Shown here: positions 1 through 8,281 of the stretch, one piece after another | Layout of the letters: the number at the start of each line of letters is the position of its first letter | How positions within the stretch are numbered: the first letter of the stretch is position 1 | Assembly: GCF_022179125.1 (NCBI RefSeq) | Contig: NZ_BPQG01000011.1 | Span: 1-64,000, forward strand | Origin: Methylobacterium cerastii | GTDB lineage: Bacteria > Pseudomonadota > Alphaproteobacteria > Rhizobiales > Beijerinckiaceae | Length of the DNA: 64,000 bases | Direction of reading: 5' to 3' | Notes under the pieces: model-generated | What the model was told of the DNA's origin: nothing | What the model saw: only the letters and a program-made list of their open reading frames with translations | Database searches by the model: none | Made by a program: the position numbers and the translations under genes

Positions 1-40
1 TCCGCGGGTGCCTCGGATGGAATGGCCGCAGGAGGACGAG

Positions 41-742
41 TCAGACGGCGATGCGCTCTTCGGCGTCCATCGGCTCGCGGAGCACGTAGCCGCGGCCCCA
101 GACCGTCTCGATGTAGTTCTTGCCCTGGCTTGCGTTGGCGAGCTTCTTCCGCAGCTTGCAGATGAACACGTCGATGATCTTCAGCTCGGGCTCGTCCATG
201 CCGCCGTAGAGATGATTGAGGAACATCTCCTTGGTGAGCGTCGTGCCTTTCCGGAGCGAGAGGAGTTCCAGCATCTGGTACTCCTTGCCGGTGAGGTGGA
301 CGCGGGAGCCGGCGACCTCGACGGTCTTCTGGTCGAGGTTCACGATCAGGTCGGCGGTGGTGATCACCGACTGGGCGTGGCCCTTCGAGCGGCGGACGAT
401 GGCGTGGATGCGGGCCACGAGCTCGTCCTTGTGGAACGGCTTGGTGAGATAGTCGTCGGCGCCGAAGCCGAGGCCCTTCACCTTGTCTTCGATGCCGGCC
501 ATGCCCGACAGAATCAGGATCGGCGTCTTGACCTTGGCGACCCGAAGGTTGCGCAGTACCTCGTAGCCCGACATGTCGGGCAGGTTCAGGTCGAGCAGGA
601 TGATGTCGTAATCGTAGAGCTTGCCGAGATCGATCCCTTCCTCACCGAGATCGGTGGTGTAGGTGTTGAAGTTCTCGGACTTGAGCATCAACTCGATGCT
701 CTGCGCCGTGGCGCCGTCGTCCTCGATCAGAAGTACCCGCAT
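41..742 (-). CDS. ctrA: Cell-cycle response regulator CtrA
   Basis: A 233-residue OmpR/PhoB-type response regulator. The receiver domain (about 1-115) has the acidic pair E7-D8-D9, the phospho-acceptor D51 in the run [11 protein letters not shown], and K102 in the KPF motif. A winged-helix domain follows (about 125-225). Length and sequence match CtrA, the essential alphaproteobacterial master regulator that binds TTAA-N7-TTAAC and controls flagellar, division and chromosome-replication genes; that role is known from Caulobacter and relatives. It diverges from fliI. The upstream region carries a GANTC methylation site and two close TTAAC half-sites, which fits CcrM- and self-dependent control. 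The identification is very secure. Confidence 0.97.
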   Translation of the reverse strand: MRVLLIEDDGATAQSIELMLKSENFNTYTTDLGEEGIDLGKLYDYDIILLDLNLPDMSGYEVLRNLRVAKVKTPILILSGMAGIEDKVKGLGFGADDYLTKPFHKDELVARIHAIVRRSKGHAQSVITTADLIVNLDQKTVEVAGSRVHLTGKEYQMLELLSLRKGTTLTKEMFLNHLYGGMDEPELKIIDVFICKLRKKLANASQGKNYIETVWGRGYVLREPMDAEERIAV

Positions 743-1151
743 CGTCGATCCCCAGCCCGGCCGGCCGTATCAGCGTTCGGACACGTCGCCGCCATTCGTC
801 CGCCACCGGCCTGTGGACGGACGCCCCATCGTCATTGACGTGAAACGCTATTCGTTAATCGTTAACAAAACCTGATTCTCCGTGGCAAGCGATCGTTTGC
901 ATCTGCCTCGGCCTTTTTTCGTCCGGTCTCGGCTGTCCGCCCCGACCGCGCGCGGCCGATGCCGTACCTTCAACGCCTGCCAAGTCCTTCACGTGTCACG
1001 GGCCGCGCGCGTTCGTGGCCGTCGAGCCACATCCGCGACGCATGTCCGGGCCGGATCGAGGGACCCGAACCGGCCGTGCGATCGGCCCCGCTACAAGCCC
1101 GATGACCGCAGTGTTAAGGAGGGAGGTAAACGAACCGTTAGGGCATCACGG
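743..1151. other. Divergent ctrA/fliI intergenic region
   Basis: This 409-bp gap separates ctrA (minus) from fliI (plus) and must hold both promoters. Its ctrA-proximal part is relatively A/T-rich and contains TTAA half-sites and one GANTC site (see the separate entry). The fliI-proximal part ends in a purine-rich GGAGGGAGG at 1118-1126, about 25 bases before the ATG, which is too far for an ordinary ribosome-binding site. The fliI reading frame stays open upstream to 882, but the extension is rich in Arg, Pro and Ser and does not resemble FliI, so I treat it as non-coding. Confidence 0.6.
845..880 (-). promoter_or_regulatory. Candidate cell-cycle control site upstream of ctrA
   Basis: GTTAATCGTTAAC lies at 855-867 and reads TTAAC-GA-TTAAC in the ctrA direction, that is two CtrA half-sites only two bases apart. 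GATTC, a GANTC site for the CcrM methylase, is at 874-878, about 130 bases before the ctrA ATG. In Caulobacter the ctrA P1 promoter is repressed by methylation of a GANTC site and P2 is activated by CtrA. The half-site spacing here differs from the canonical N7, so the exact role is inferred. Confidence 0.45.
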
Positions 1152-2507
1152 ATGACGCAGGACCAGGGCGGGACCGCGGCTCGGACGCTCTCCGGCATCC
1201 GAGCCGGGCTGGAGCGGGTCGAGCCGCTCGAGACCTACGGCCGCGTCGTGGCGATTCGCGGGCTCCTCGTCGAGGTCGCAGGGCCGGTCGCCGCGATGCG
1301 GCTCGGTGGGCGGCTGGACGTGGAGGGCGCCGGCAGCGCCGGCTTGATCCCGTGTGAGATCATCGGCTTCCAGGGCGACCGGGCGCTGGCCATGCCGTTC
1401 GGCTCGCTGGAGGGCGTGCGCCGCGGCTGCCCGGCGTTCGTGCGCGACGAGGCCGCGGGCGCGATCCGTCCGTCGCCGGCATGGCTCGGCCGCGTGGTCG
1501 ACGCGCTTGGCCGACCGGTCGACGGTCTCGGCCCGCTCGCCAACGGACCTGAGATCTATCCGCTGCGCGCCGACCCGCCGCCGGCCCACGCCCGCCGCCG
1601 GGTGGGAAAACCGCTCGACCTCGGCGTCCGCTGCCTCAACACCTTCCTGACGATGTGCGCCGGCCAGCGCATGGGCATCTTCGCCGGCTCGGGCGTCGGC
1701 AAATCGGTGCTGCTGTCGATGCTCGCCCGCTACACCGCCGCCGACGTCGCGGTGATCGGCCTCGTCGGCGAGCGCGGCCGCGAGGTGCAGGAGTTCCTGC
1801 AGGACGACCTCGGCGCCGCAGGCCTCGCCCGCTCCGTCGTGGTGGTCGCGACCTCGGACGAGCCGGCCCTGATGCGCCGCAACGCGGCCTACGTGACCCT
1901 CTCGGTCGCCGAACACTTCCGAGACCAGGGCGCCAAGGTCCTGTGCATGATCGATTCGATCACGCGCTTCGCCATGGCCCAGCGCGACATCGGGCTCGCC
2001 GCGGGCGAGCCGCCGACGGCCAAGGGCTACACCCCGACGGTGTTTTCCGAGCTTCCGCGGCTGCTCGAGCGGGCAGGCCCGGGGGTGGGGGAGGGGACGA
2101 TCTCGGCCCTGTTCACGGTGCTGGTGGAGGGCGACGACCATAACGAGCCGGTGGCCGACGCGGTGCGCGGCATCCTCGACGGGCACATCGTGATGGAGCG
2201 GTCCATCGCCGAGCGCGGACGCTACCCGGCGGTGAACGTGCTGCGCTCGGTCTCGCGCACCATGCCGCGCTCGTGCGATCCGGCGTTCCTGCCGGTGGTG
2301 CGGCGGGCGCGCAAGCTGCTGGCGACCTACGCCGACATGGAGGAGCTGATCCGCCTCGGCGCCTACCGCGCCGGCGCCTCGCCCGAGGTCGACGAGGCGG
2401 TCGCGCTCATGCCGCGATTGGAGGCTTTTCTGGGGCAGGGTAAGGAAGAAGCAACCTCCATCGGCGATGGTTACGCACGGCTCGCGGAGATCGTGGGCGG
2501 GTCCTGA
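1152..2507 (+). CDS. fliI: Flagellum-specific ATPase FliI
   Basis: A 451-residue F1-beta-like ATPase that energises export of flagellar subunits through the type III apparatus at the cytoplasmic membrane. An N-terminal beta-barrel (about 25-95) is followed by Walker A GSGVGKS at 179-185, the VGERGRE motif near 205, a Walker B strand ending in D268 (VLCMIDS), and the conserved [11 protein letters not shown] segment. I chose the ATG at 1152 because homologues start shortly before the [13 protein letters not shown] segment. fliJ follows 83 bp downstream on the same strand and flhA lies nearby, as in other Methylobacterium-like flagellar loci. Confidence 0.95.
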   Translation: MTQDQGGTAARTLSGIRAGLERVEPLETYGRVVAIRGLLVEVAGPVAAMRLGGRLDVEGAGSAGLIPCEIIGFQGDRALAMPFGSLEGVRRGCPAFVRDEAAGAIRPSPAWLGRVVDALGRPVDGLGPLANGPEIYPLRADPPPAHARRRVGKPLDLGVRCLNTFLTMCAGQRMGIFAGSGVGKSVLLSMLARYTAADVAVIGLVGERGREVQEFLQDDLGAAGLARSVVVVATSDEPALMRRNAAYVTLSVAEHFRDQGAKVLCMIDSITRFAMAQRDIGLAAGEPPTAKGYTPTVFSELPRLLERAGPGVGEGTISALFTVLVEGDDHNEPVADAVRGILDGHIVMERSIAERGRYPAVNVLRSVSRTMPRSCDPAFLPVVRRARKLLATYADMEELIRLGAYRAGASPEVDEAVALMPRLEAFLGQGKEEATSIGDGYARLAEIVGGS

Positions 2508-2590
2508 GGCGGACGGTGCGGCGGGTCCTGGCCGCGTCGCACGTCCGGTACTACCGGGATCTCGTGCGTTGTGTGGAGTGAGCGTATCCC

Positions 2591-2998
2591 ATGAAATCGC
2601 GTGACACGCTGATCCGGCTACGCCGCTTCCAGGTCGACGAGAAGCGTCGCCGCGTGACTCAGATCGAGATGATGATGGCCGACTTCCAGCGCATGGCGAT
2701 GGAGCTCGACCGCGAGGTGGTCCACGAGGAAGCCCGCGCCGGCATCACCGACACCGGTCACTTCGCCTACCCGACCTACGCCCGCGCCGCCGCCGTCCGC
2801 CGGGACAACATGCGCCAGTCGGCGATCGCGCTCGAGAGCCAGCTGGCCGAGGCCAAGGCCGAGCTCGGCGAGGCGTTCGAGGACCTGAAGAAAGTCGAGA
2901 TCCTTGACGACCGCGAGCGCTCGGCCGAGCGCGCCGCCGAGGCTGTCCGCGAGCAGGCGGCGATGGACGGCATCGGCCTATCGCGCGCCCGCGCCTAA
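2591..2998 (+). CDS. fliJ: Flagellar export chaperone FliJ
   Basis: A 135-residue, highly charged and almost entirely alpha-helical protein rich in Glu, Arg and Ala with heptad-like spacing, as expected for FliJ. FliJ is a coiled coil that sits in the FliI hexamer and links it to FlhA. The N-terminus MKSRDTLIRLRRFQVDEKRR is typical of the alphaproteobacterial FliJ family. GGAG at 2575-2578 is 12 bases before the ATG. The gene follows fliI in the same direction, and this context strengthens an assignment that sequence alone would make only moderately firm. Confidence 0.88.
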   Translation: MKSRDTLIRLRRFQVDEKRRRVTQIEMMMADFQRMAMELDREVVHEEARAGITDTGHFAYPTYARAAAVRRDNMRQSAIALESQLAEAKAELGEAFEDLKKVEILDDRERSAERAAEAVREQAAMDGIGLSRARA

Positions 2999-3121
2999 GG
3001 CCGGGCAGCACGAAACCGTCATGATCCGATGACACTAGACCGTGCAGGCGCGCCCCGCCGGGCGTGCTTGCGGTGCGTCGCGTCCTGACGCATCAGGGGT
3101 TTCCCCGAGGTGCCGGTGTCC

Positions 3122-4174
3122 ATGAAGAAGATCAGCGATTTCATCTGGCCGATCGTCGGCCTCGCCGCGGTCGCCGTCTCGGGATACCTGCTCTTCCGTG
3201 AGCTGCGCGGCATCTCGATGTCCGAGATCCAGGGCAGCCTCGCCGCCATCCCGCTGCACCGCTTCCTCCTGGCCGCGCTCTCCACCCTCGTCGCCTACGC
3301 CGCGCTCGCCTGGTACGACCGGATCGCGCTGCTGCACCTCGGCGTCACGCACATTTCGACGTTCTTCGTCTCGGTCTGCTCGTTCACCACCTACGCGCTG
3401 TCGCACAACATCGGCGCCTCGGTCTTCTCCGGCGCGGTGGTGCGTTACCGCGCCTACACCGCCAAAGGCCTGTCGGCGGCACAGGTCGCGGTGCTGGTCG
3501 CCCTGTGCTCCTTCACCTTCGGCCTCGGCACGATCCTGCTCGGCGGATTCGTGCTGGTGGCGCTACCCGACACCCTGACGCGGCTACAGGGCTACCTTCC
3601 GGCGATCCTCACCAATCCGAGCACAGCCCGGACGCTCGGCGCGGTGCTGCTCGGCGCCGTGGCACTCTACGTCGCCGGCTCGCTGCTCAAGCTCAAGCCG
3701 CTGACGATCCGGTCGTTCAAGCTCGAATATCCGCGCCCCCGCATCATGATCCGGCAGATCATCGCCGCCCCGCTGGAGCTGCTTGGCGCGGCCGGGATCA
3801 TCTATTTCGCGTTGCCCGAGGCGCATAACCCGGGCTTCCTGGTGGTGCTGGCGGTGTTCCTCGCCTCGTTCTCGGCGGCCCTCGTCTCGAACGCCCCCGG
3901 TGGCCTCGGCGTGTTCGAGCTGGTCTTCGTCGTGGCGATGCCCGACATCGCCAGGCCGGCGATCATCGCAGCGCTGCTCGTGTTCCGGATGTTCTATTTC
4001 TGGCTGCCGTTCCTGATCTCGGTCGTCGTCGCGCTGCTCTACGAGCGAAACCGACTGGCCGGCGCGCTTCGCGGGACCGGGACGCAGACGGCTCGCGCCC
4101 CGCACCCGCCGCTCGTCGCCCAGGGCCTCGATCCGGCGAAGATCGAGCGAGACCTCAAGCGCAAGACGGTGTGA
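3122..4174 (+). CDS. Lysylphosphatidylglycerol synthase TM-region (UPF0104) membrane protein
   Basis: A roughly 350-residue polytopic membrane protein of the LPG_synthase_TM/UPF0104 family (the flippase-like half of MprF). About eight hydrophobic segments can be seen, and the conserved block SNAPGGLGVFE lies near residue 255. The cytoplasmic aminoacyltransferase half of MprF is absent, so lipid transport or an unknown membrane role is more likely than lysyl-PG synthesis. The start is uncertain: ATG 3122 (GAGG 11 bases upstream) or GTG 3110, four codons earlier. It sits between fliJ and the nucleotidyltransferase pair, with no evident link to flagella. Confidence 0.8.
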   Translation: MKKISDFIWPIVGLAAVAVSGYLLFRELRGISMSEIQGSLAAIPLHRFLLAALSTLVAYAALAWYDRIALLHLGVTHISTFFVSVCSFTTYALSHNIGASVFSGAVVRYRAYTAKGLSAAQVAVLVALCSFTFGLGTILLGGFVLVALPDTLTRLQGYLPAILTNPSTARTLGAVLLGAVALYVAGSLLKLKPLTIRSFKLEYPRPRIMIRQIIAAPLELLGAAGIIYFALPEAHNPGFLVVLAVFLASFSAALVSNAPGGLGVFELVFVVAMPDIARPAIIAALLVFRMFYFWLPFLISVVVALLYERNRLAGALRGTGTQTARAPHPPLVAQGLDPAKIERDLKRKTV

Positions 4175-4186
4175 GAAGAGGGGCCC

Positions 4187-4750
4187 ATGGCGCAACCGCT
4201 CGACCACGGACGCTTGCGCCAGGCCCTTGAGGCGCTTGGATCGGACCTTGCCGCGCGCGGTGTCTTCATCGAGTTGGCCATCTACGGTGGCGGCGCGCTG
4301 ATCCTTCAGTTCGAATGGCGCCGATCGACCTGGGACGTGGACGCGGTGGTGCGGGAAGGCTTCGACGAAGCGGTGCTCGCACCTTCCGTCGCCCGGGTCG
4401 CCAGGGAGATGGACCTCGATTCCGATTGGCTCAACAACGCGGTCGGCATGTTCACGCCCCTCGACGAACCGGAGTCCTTGTTCGAAGTGTCGGGTGCGTA
4501 TCCGTCCGAGGGCCCCCCGGGGCTGAGGACGCTCCTGGCACGCCCGCACTATCTCCTCGCCATGAAGCTCCGAGCCTTGAGCAGTCTCGATCGGGGCACG
4601 CGCGACATGGACGACGCCCGCGCGCTGGCCGACCATCTCGGGATCGTCGACCTCGAAGGCTTGGTCACCCTCTACGCGTCGATCTACGACGAAGCCCCGG
4701 CGATCGACGCGCGATTGCGCTTCCCGGCCATCCTGGATGCGTCCCCGTGA
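4187..4750 (+). CDS. DUF6036/AbiEii-like nucleotidyltransferase
   Basis: A 187-residue protein with a minimal nucleotidyltransferase signature: GGGALIL at 34-40, then the acidic pair D50-V-D52 in RRSTWDVD, as in the polymerase-beta fold. The helical block LLAMKLRALSS...RDMDDARALADHL near residues 125-155 is typical of DUF6036/AbiEii-type proteins. Such enzymes often act as toxins or as modifying antitoxins in two-gene modules; which role applies here is not known. It overlaps the next gene by four bases (GTGA) and so is likely translationally coupled to it. The module is wedged between fliJ and flhA, which looks like an insertion into a flagellar locus. Confidence 0.75.
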   Translation: MAQPLDHGRLRQALEALGSDLAARGVFIELAIYGGGALILQFEWRRSTWDVDAVVREGFDEAVLAPSVARVAREMDLDSDWLNNAVGMFTPLDEPESLFEVSGAYPSEGPPGLRTLLARPHYLLAMKLRALSSLDRGTRDMDDARALADHLGIVDLEGLVTLYASIYDEAPAIDARLRFPAILDASP

Positions 4751-5268
4751 GACCCGCCACGCTTCACGAGGTCGCCGTCCGCATCCGCGAGGATGGCGAC
4801 TGGGATCACCACAGCCGTGAGTTCCTCGACGCGTTCTACGCGCTCGACGGCAGGATCGAGCGGCAGACGGCGATGATCGCCGACGATCCCGGCCTCGTCG
4901 GCGTTCCGCGCGCGGACGCCTATCTCGGGGCGATGGGCGAACATCTCGCCCGCCGTTGGGGATTGCCGATCCCCGCATGGGTGCGGGAAGACGCGCGCTA
5001 TCTCACGACGGCGTGGTTCCTGCCGGACGAGCCGAACCTGCGCGATTACCTTCTCTGCGCGAGCCCGGTGGCCTTCCGCGTGCGCTTGATCTTCACGGGT
5101 CCGGACCCGCTGCAACGCGCACGCTTCCCCTATCACCGCGGCGTTCGCACCCTGCCGTTCGACTATCCGCCGCCCGACCTCACACCGAGCCGACGTTGCG
5201 CAGCCGCGCCCGCGCATGGATCTCCGCCTGGCTCATCACCGGGGTCTCGCGGCGGAAACGCTCGATGA
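4747..5268 (+). CDS. Partner protein of the nucleotidyltransferase (putative toxin-antitoxin component)
   Basis: A 173-residue protein starting at a GTG inside the stop codon of the nucleotidyltransferase gene. The central part (about 20-125) has a helical DFLDAFY-like segment, a block around DAYLGAMGEHLARRWGLPIPAWV, and CASPVAFRVR. I recall similar proteins next to DUF6036-type nucleotidyltransferases in other bacteria, but no function is established to my knowledge. The last 40 or so residues are low-complexity Pro/Ser/Arg and lie opposite the 3' end of flhA, a convergent overlap of 89 bp, so the functional protein probably ends earlier. Expression and role are inferred from context. Confidence 0.65.
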   Translation: MRPATLHEVAVRIREDGDWDHHSREFLDAFYALDGRIERQTAMIADDPGLVGVPRADAYLGAMGEHLARRWGLPIPAWVREDARYLTTAWFLPDEPNLRDYLLCASPVAFRVRLIFTGPDPLQRARFPYHRGVRTLPFDYPPPDLTPSRRCAAAPAHGSPPGSSPGSRGGNAR

Positions 5269-7327
5269 TCGAGCGCACGAACGGCCGGGCCTGAACCGAG
5301 GTGACGAGGACCGGCATCTCGCCCATCCGCGCCGCGGTCTCGAACCGGTCGCGCACCGTCTGCACGAACTCGGTGAGCTTCGAGGGCTGCATCGCGAGGT
5401 AGCGCTCGTCGCGCTCGCCCACGATCGAATCCAGGAAGGCCTGCTCCCAGGCCGGCGACAGGGTGATGATCGGCAGCATGCCGTCCGGCCCCTGGTACTG
5501 GGCGCAGATCTGGCGCCCGAGGCGCGCGCGGACGTGCTCGACGATGTCGCGCGGGTTCTTTACCGATCCGGCCACCTCCGCGATGCCCTCGACGATGGCG
5601 CCGAGGTCGCGGATCGAGACCCGCTCGGCCAGCAGGAACTGCAGCACCCGCTGGATGCCAGTGGTGTTGATCTGCGAGGGCACGACCTCCTTAACGAGCT
5701 CGGCGTGCTCCTTGGACAGCTCGCGCAGCAGCTTCGAGACCTCGACGTGGTTGAGCAGCTCCGAGACGTGCGCCTTGATGATCTCGGTGAGGTGCGTCGA
5801 GACCACGGTGGCGGCGTCGACGACGGTGTAGCCCTTGAGCTGCGCCTGGTCGCGCAGGGACGCGTCGATCCAGGTCGCGGGTAGGCCGAAGGTCGGCTCC
5901 AGCATATGCTGGCCGGGCAGCTGGACCTGGCCGCCCATCGGGTCCATCGCCATGAACTGGCCGGGGAAGATCTGGCCGGTCCCGGCCTCGATCTCTTTGA
6001 CGCGCACGACGTAGGCGTTGGCGTCGAGCTGGACGTTGTCGAGGATGCGGACCGACGGCATGACGAAGCCGAGGTCGGCCGCCAGCTGGCGGCGCAGCGC
6101 CTTGATCTGGTCGGTCAGGCGGTCCTGGCCCTCGCCGCTGACGAGGGCGAGCAGCGCATAGCCCATCTCGAGCTTGAGGTCGTCGAGCTTCAGCAGGTCG
6201 GTGACCGTCTCCTCCTTGGCCGCGGCCGCCGCCGCGACGGCGGCGGGGTCCATCGGCACCCCGGCCTCGTCGAGAGGCGGCGCCTCGCGGGCGGTCTTGG
6301 CGAAGCGCCAGGCGGCGTAGCCGGAGGCGCCGGCGAGCGCCAGGAACGGCAGCATCGGCATGCCGGGCATCAGCGCGATCAGCACCATGACGCCCGAGGA
6401 CATGCCGAGCGCCTTCGGGTAGTTGGCGAGCTGCTTGCCGAGCGCCTTGTCGGCCGAGCCCTTCACGCCCGCCTTCGAGACCAGGATGCCGGCGGCGGTC
6501 GAGACGATCAGTGCCGGCACCTGCGAGGCGAGGCCGTCGCCGATGGTGAGAAGGGTGTAGCTCTTGGCCGCCGCGCCGATCGCCATGTCCTGCTGCGCGA
6601 CGCCGATGATGATGCCGCCGACCACGTTGATGAAGGTGATCAGCAGCGCCGCGATCGCGTCGCCGCGCACGAACTTCGAGGCGCCGTCCATGGCGCCGAA
6701 GAAGGACGATTCCTCTTCCAATGCCGAACGCCGCGCCTTGGCGACCTTCTCGTCGATCAGGCCGGCCGAAAGGTCGGCGTCGATCGCCATCTGCTTGCCG
6801 GGCATCGCGTCGAGGGTGAAGCGCGCCGCGACCTCGGCGATGCGGCCCGAGCCCTTCGTGATGACAACGAAGTTCACGATGATCAGGATCGCGAACACGA
6901 TGATCCCGATGACGAAGTTGCCCCCCATCACGAAGTTGCCGAATGCTTCGATGACGTGGCCGGCCGCCGCCGTACCCTCGTGGCCGTGGCCGAGGATCAG
7001 CCGGGTCGAGGCGAGGTTCAGCGCCAGCCGCAGCATGGTCGCCATCAGCAGCAGCGTCGGGAAGACGGTGAATTCCAGCGGGTTGTCGATGAACAGGCCC
7101 GTCATCATGATTAGCACCGACATGATGATCGACACGGCGAGCAGCAGGTCGAGCAGCACCGACGGCAGCGGGAAGATCAGCACCGCGAGGATGCCCATCA
7201 CCGCGGTCGCGAAGAACAGGTCGGTGCGCTTGGAGAGCGCGTCGAAGCTGGCGCGGTTCGGCATCGAGAAGCCGCCGAGCGCCGACATCCCTCCGGTCCG
7301 CTCCGGCGCGATCGCCGTCTCGCTCAT
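5180..7327 (-). CDS. flhA: Flagellar biosynthesis protein FlhA
   Basis: A 715-residue export-gate protein. About eight transmembrane segments (residues 35-335) contain the FHIPEP-family signature RFTLDAMPGKQMAID at 169-183. A large cytoplasmic domain (about 370-700) contains typical FlhA segments such as VVPSQINTTGIQRVLQ. FlhA forms the nonameric gate that receives substrates from FliI-FliJ and chaperones. The start is ATG 7327. A TTAA-N7-CTAAC box lies 55-70 bp upstream, matching CtrA control of this early flagellar gene in Caulobacter. The 3' end overlaps the opposite-strand gene 4747-5268. Confidence 0.96.
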   Translation of the reverse strand: MSETAIAPERTGGMSALGGFSMPNRASFDALSKRTDLFFATAVMGILAVLIFPLPSVLLDLLLAVSIIMSVLIMMTGLFIDNPLEFTVFPTLLLMATMLRLALNLASTRLILGHGHEGTAAAGHVIEAFGNFVMGGNFVIGIIVFAILIIVNFVVITKGSGRIAEVAARFTLDAMPGKQMAIDADLSAGLIDEKVAKARRSALEEESSFFGAMDGASKFVRGDAIAALLITFINVVGGIIIGVAQQDMAIGAAAKSYTLLTIGDGLASQVPALIVSTAAGILVSKAGVKGSADKALGKQLANYPKALGMSSGVMVLIALMPGMPMLPFLALAGASGYAAWRFAKTAREAPPLDEAGVPMDPAAVAAAAAAKEETVTDLLKLDDLKLEMGYALLALVSGEGQDRLTDQIKALRRQLAADLGFVMPSVRILDNVQLDANAYVVRVKEIEAGTGQIFPGQFMAMDPMGGQVQLPGQHMLEPTFGLPATWIDASLRDQAQLKGYTVVDAATVVSTHLTEIIKAHVSELLNHVEVSKLLRELSKEHAELVKEVVPSQINTTGIQRVLQFLLAERVSIRDLGAIVEGIAEVAGSVKNPRDIVEHVRARLGRQICAQYQGPDGMLPIITLSPAWEQAFLDSIVGERDERYLAMQPSKLTEFVQTVRDRFETAARMGEMPVLVTSVQARPFVRSIIERFRRETPVMSQAEIHARARLRNVGSV

Positions 7328-7381
7328 GTCCCTGACCCCCGCCCGCGACGGGCGGACCCGGCAAGATTTGCCGGGTGGATG

Positions 7382-7397
7382 GTTAGCGTCCTGTTAA
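7382..7397 (-). promoter_or_regulatory. Candidate CtrA box upstream of flhA
   Basis: In the flhA direction the bases read TTAACAGGACGCTAAC, i.e. TTAA-N7-CTAAC, one mismatch from the CtrA consensus TTAA-N7-TTAAC. The site is 55-70 bp before the flhA start. CtrA itself is encoded 7 kb away, and flhA-class genes are known CtrA targets in Caulobacter. Confidence 0.55.
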
Positions 7398-7527
7398 CGC
7401 GACGTCCCGACGACGCCATCGGCCAAGCTGGAACCCGGCTCCGCTCCGGCGGCTTGAACGGGCTCGGGATCGGGCCCGCCGCACGAGCAGGCGCGCGATC
7501 CGACGTTCAACGACCGGAGGAACCACC

Positions 7528-8268
7528 ATGGCGATGCGAGCCATCACCGCCCTGTTCGACGATTACGACGCGGCGGCCCGCGCGGTCGACAAGCTCGAAG
7601 CCGAGGGCATCCCGCACGGCGACATCAGCATCGTGGCCAACAACGCCGAGGACCGGCATGCCGGCCGCCTCACAACCACCGGCGATCCGACCCGCTCGTC
7701 GGACCCCGCCGACGCGGGCGTCGGCGGCGCCGGCACCGGTGCGACGCTTGGCACGGTGCTCGGCGGCGGCGCCGGCCTCCTGGCCGGCCTCGGTATGCTC
7801 GCGATCCCCGGGATCGGTCCGGTGGTGGCGGCCGGCTGGCTCGCCGCGACCGCGGCGGGCGCCGGCGTCGGCGCCGCGGCCGGCGGCCTGATCGGCGCTC
7901 TGACGGGCGCCGGCCTCAGCGAGCATGAGGCCGAGACCTATGCCGAAGGCGTGCGCCGCGGCGGCACCCTGGTCACCGCCCGCGTCGAGGACGGCCAGGC
8001 CGACCGCATCCTGGCGATCCTCGATCGGCACGGCTCGATCGATCTCAATGAGCGGGCGCAGGGCTGGCGGGCACAGGGCTGGACCGGCGGCATGACAGGC
8101 GCCGAGGTCGGAGCCGGCGAGGTCGGGTCGACGGCGATCGGGGCCGCAGCTTCGACCACCACCGGTCTCGACACCGAAAGCGGCCATACCCTGCTGCCAG
8201 TGGACGAGCCCCGCACCGCCGGCACCCCGCCGGCGCCGAGCCAGACCTTCGGTTCGGATCGCCGTTGA
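7528..8268 (+). CDS. YflT/general stress protein 17M-like membrane-associated protein
   Basis: A 246-residue protein with an N-terminal alpha/beta domain (about 3-40, ITALFDDYDAAARAVDKLEAEGI) like the heat-induced YflT/GSP17M fold. A Gly/Ala-rich hydrophobic stretch (about 70-132) probably forms two membrane hairpins. A second small domain (about 135-175) is followed by a Thr/Ala/Gly-rich tail. GGAGG at 7516-7520 lies 7 bases before the ATG. The family is linked to general stress in Bacillus, but the molecular function is unknown. Nothing nearby indicates a specific pathway, and the gene appears monocistronic. Confidence 0.7.
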   Translation: MAMRAITALFDDYDAAARAVDKLEAEGIPHGDISIVANNAEDRHAGRLTTTGDPTRSSDPADAGVGGAGTGATLGTVLGGGAGLLAGLGMLAIPGIGPVVAAGWLAATAAGAGVGAAAGGLIGALTGAGLSEHEAETYAEGVRRGGTLVTARVEDGQADRILAILDRHGSIDLNERAQGWRAQGWTGGMTGAEVGAGEVGSTAIGAAASTTTGLDTESGHTLLPVDEPRTAGTPPAPSQTFGSDRR

Positions 8269-8281
8269 GCGAAGCCCGCGA

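Noticed and set aside
1114-1140. Possible CtrA box before fliI (TTAA at 1114, GTAA-N7-GTTA at 1126-1140)
   Set aside because: Spacing or sequence misses the consensus by two or more positions in every alignment tried; not strong enough to report as a site.
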